A stretch of 64,000 nt of DNA from Burkholderia sp. Nafp2/4-1b (lineage in GTDB: Bacteria > Pseudomonadota > Gammaproteobacteria > Burkholderiales > Burkholderiaceae): positions 98,893-162,892 of the forward strand of contig NZ_ML058628.1 in assembly GCF_003635165.1 (NCBI RefSeq), read 5' to 3'. The notes under the pieces were generated by a model, which was not told the DNA's origin, did no database searches, and saw only the letters and a program-made list of their open reading frames with translations. The translations under genes were made by a program, and so were the position numbers. This document shows positions 63,602 to 64,000 of this stretch, piece by piece; the stretch's first letter is position 1, and every line of letters begins with the position of its first letter.

Positions 63602-63617
63602 GTTTATGCGCATAAAC
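63602..63617. promoter_or_regulatory. parS site
   Basis: GTTTATGCGCATAAAC is identical to the site at 63251. Confidence 0.9.
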
Positions 63618-63656
63618 CGACGGAGAGGACCAGCGCGCGTTAGCGGTCGGAGATTG

Positions 63657-63672
63657 GCATATGTGCATAAAA
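63657..63672. promoter_or_regulatory. Degenerate parS-like site
   Basis: GCATATGTGCATAAAA has four mismatches to the consensus. It is probably a weak or decayed site. Confidence 0.35.
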
Positions 63673-63796
63673 GGCACCGGCAGGCCGATGGGCCGAATAC
63701 CATCAACGATCGGGACGCGGCTCACGCCTGGCATCGAAATGCACGGGCTGGCCTTAGTGTCGGTGGATCCCCCTCGCCCGCCTTATGTGGCGATTG

Positions 63797-63812
63797 ATTT
63801 GTGCGCATAAAC
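63797..63812. promoter_or_regulatory. parS site (variant)
   Basis: ATTTGTGCGCATAAAC has two mismatches, one the same G5 as at 63446. Confidence 0.75.
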
Positions 63813-63939
63813 CCGTCGACGCATGGATCATTGGGCGATCGCGGCGTCGCCTGGAATGCGCCAAGGCGATGCGCCGCTACCCGGTGCTATCGCCGGCGGC
63901 GGCCACCCAGCCCAACCCAGTAGCAACCCGTGCACCGCA

Positions 63940-63955
63940 CTTTATGCGCATAAAC
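63940..63955. promoter_or_regulatory. parS site
   Basis: CTTTATGCGCATAAAC has one mismatch and lies at the window end. Confidence 0.85.
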
Positions 63956-64000
63956 GCCGCGAGCGCCGGGCGCAGACCGCACTCACCGCACTCACCGCGC

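Overview
The window is GC-rich, densely coded DNA with the gene families and style of a Burkholderia (most likely B. cepacia complex) replicon. Its right end carries a complete plasmid-like replication and partition region: a Rep_3-type initiator gene (repA), an array of about 20 iterons, an AT-rich unwinding candidate, parB and parA, and several copies of the palindrome GTTTATGCGCATAAAC. From memory, that palindrome is the partition site of Burkholderia chromosome 2, so I read the window as the origin side of the second chromosome. No rRNA, tRNA, CRISPR array or intact insertion sequence was seen.

Layout. 1-19.5 kb: a GNAT tail, two secreted beta-propeller proteins (one fused to a phosphoesterase), a DAACS symporter, a DmeR/DmeF-type metal-efflux operon with two G-tract operators, a cupredoxin, a TIGR03118-like lipoprotein, a DUF3182-hydrolase pair, a large lipoprotein divergent from a LuxR-type regulator, and an orphan type VI immunity-like gene. 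19.8-29 kb: a LysE exporter, then protocatechuate/4-hydroxybenzoate catabolism (pobA, pcaI, pcaJ, pcaB, pcaD, pcaC, pcaK on the minus strand, with a divergent LysR regulator). The enzymes run from 4-hydroxybenzoate to 3-oxoadipyl-CoA, except that the ring-cleaving dioxygenase is absent here. 29-41.4 kb: folE-folM, a serine acetyltransferase, a universal stress protein followed by an FNR-type regulator, an ArgP/LysE pair, an aldo/keto reductase, a BON protein, a decayed porin, an NfeR/NfeF-like PadR regulator and ferric reductase, and a PAP2 phosphatase. 41.4-55.7 kb: acetoacetate decarboxylase, 3-hydroxybutyrate dehydrogenase and patatin; LysR/argC; LysR/tartrate dehydrogenase; TetR with a SnoaL-like protein; kbl-tdh with a divergent XRE-cupin regulator. 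55.8-64 kb: an integrase-fold protein that has lost its catalytic residues, a KfrA-like coiled-coil protein with a zinc ribbon, the origin, repA, parB, parA and parS sites.

The most notable signal is dispersed. Copies of the repA iteron, written as CCCGAAAANNCTCACC and so inverted relative to the main array, occur singly or in pairs in five intergenic gaps between 41.6 and 56.9 kb. One of them is part of a 28-bp composite element that recurs, degenerate, beside the origin. Together with a 22-bp-phased block of seven degenerate iterons and a tandem palindrome with GGTGA...TCACC ends, this suggests the control region extends about 18 kb from the initiator gene.
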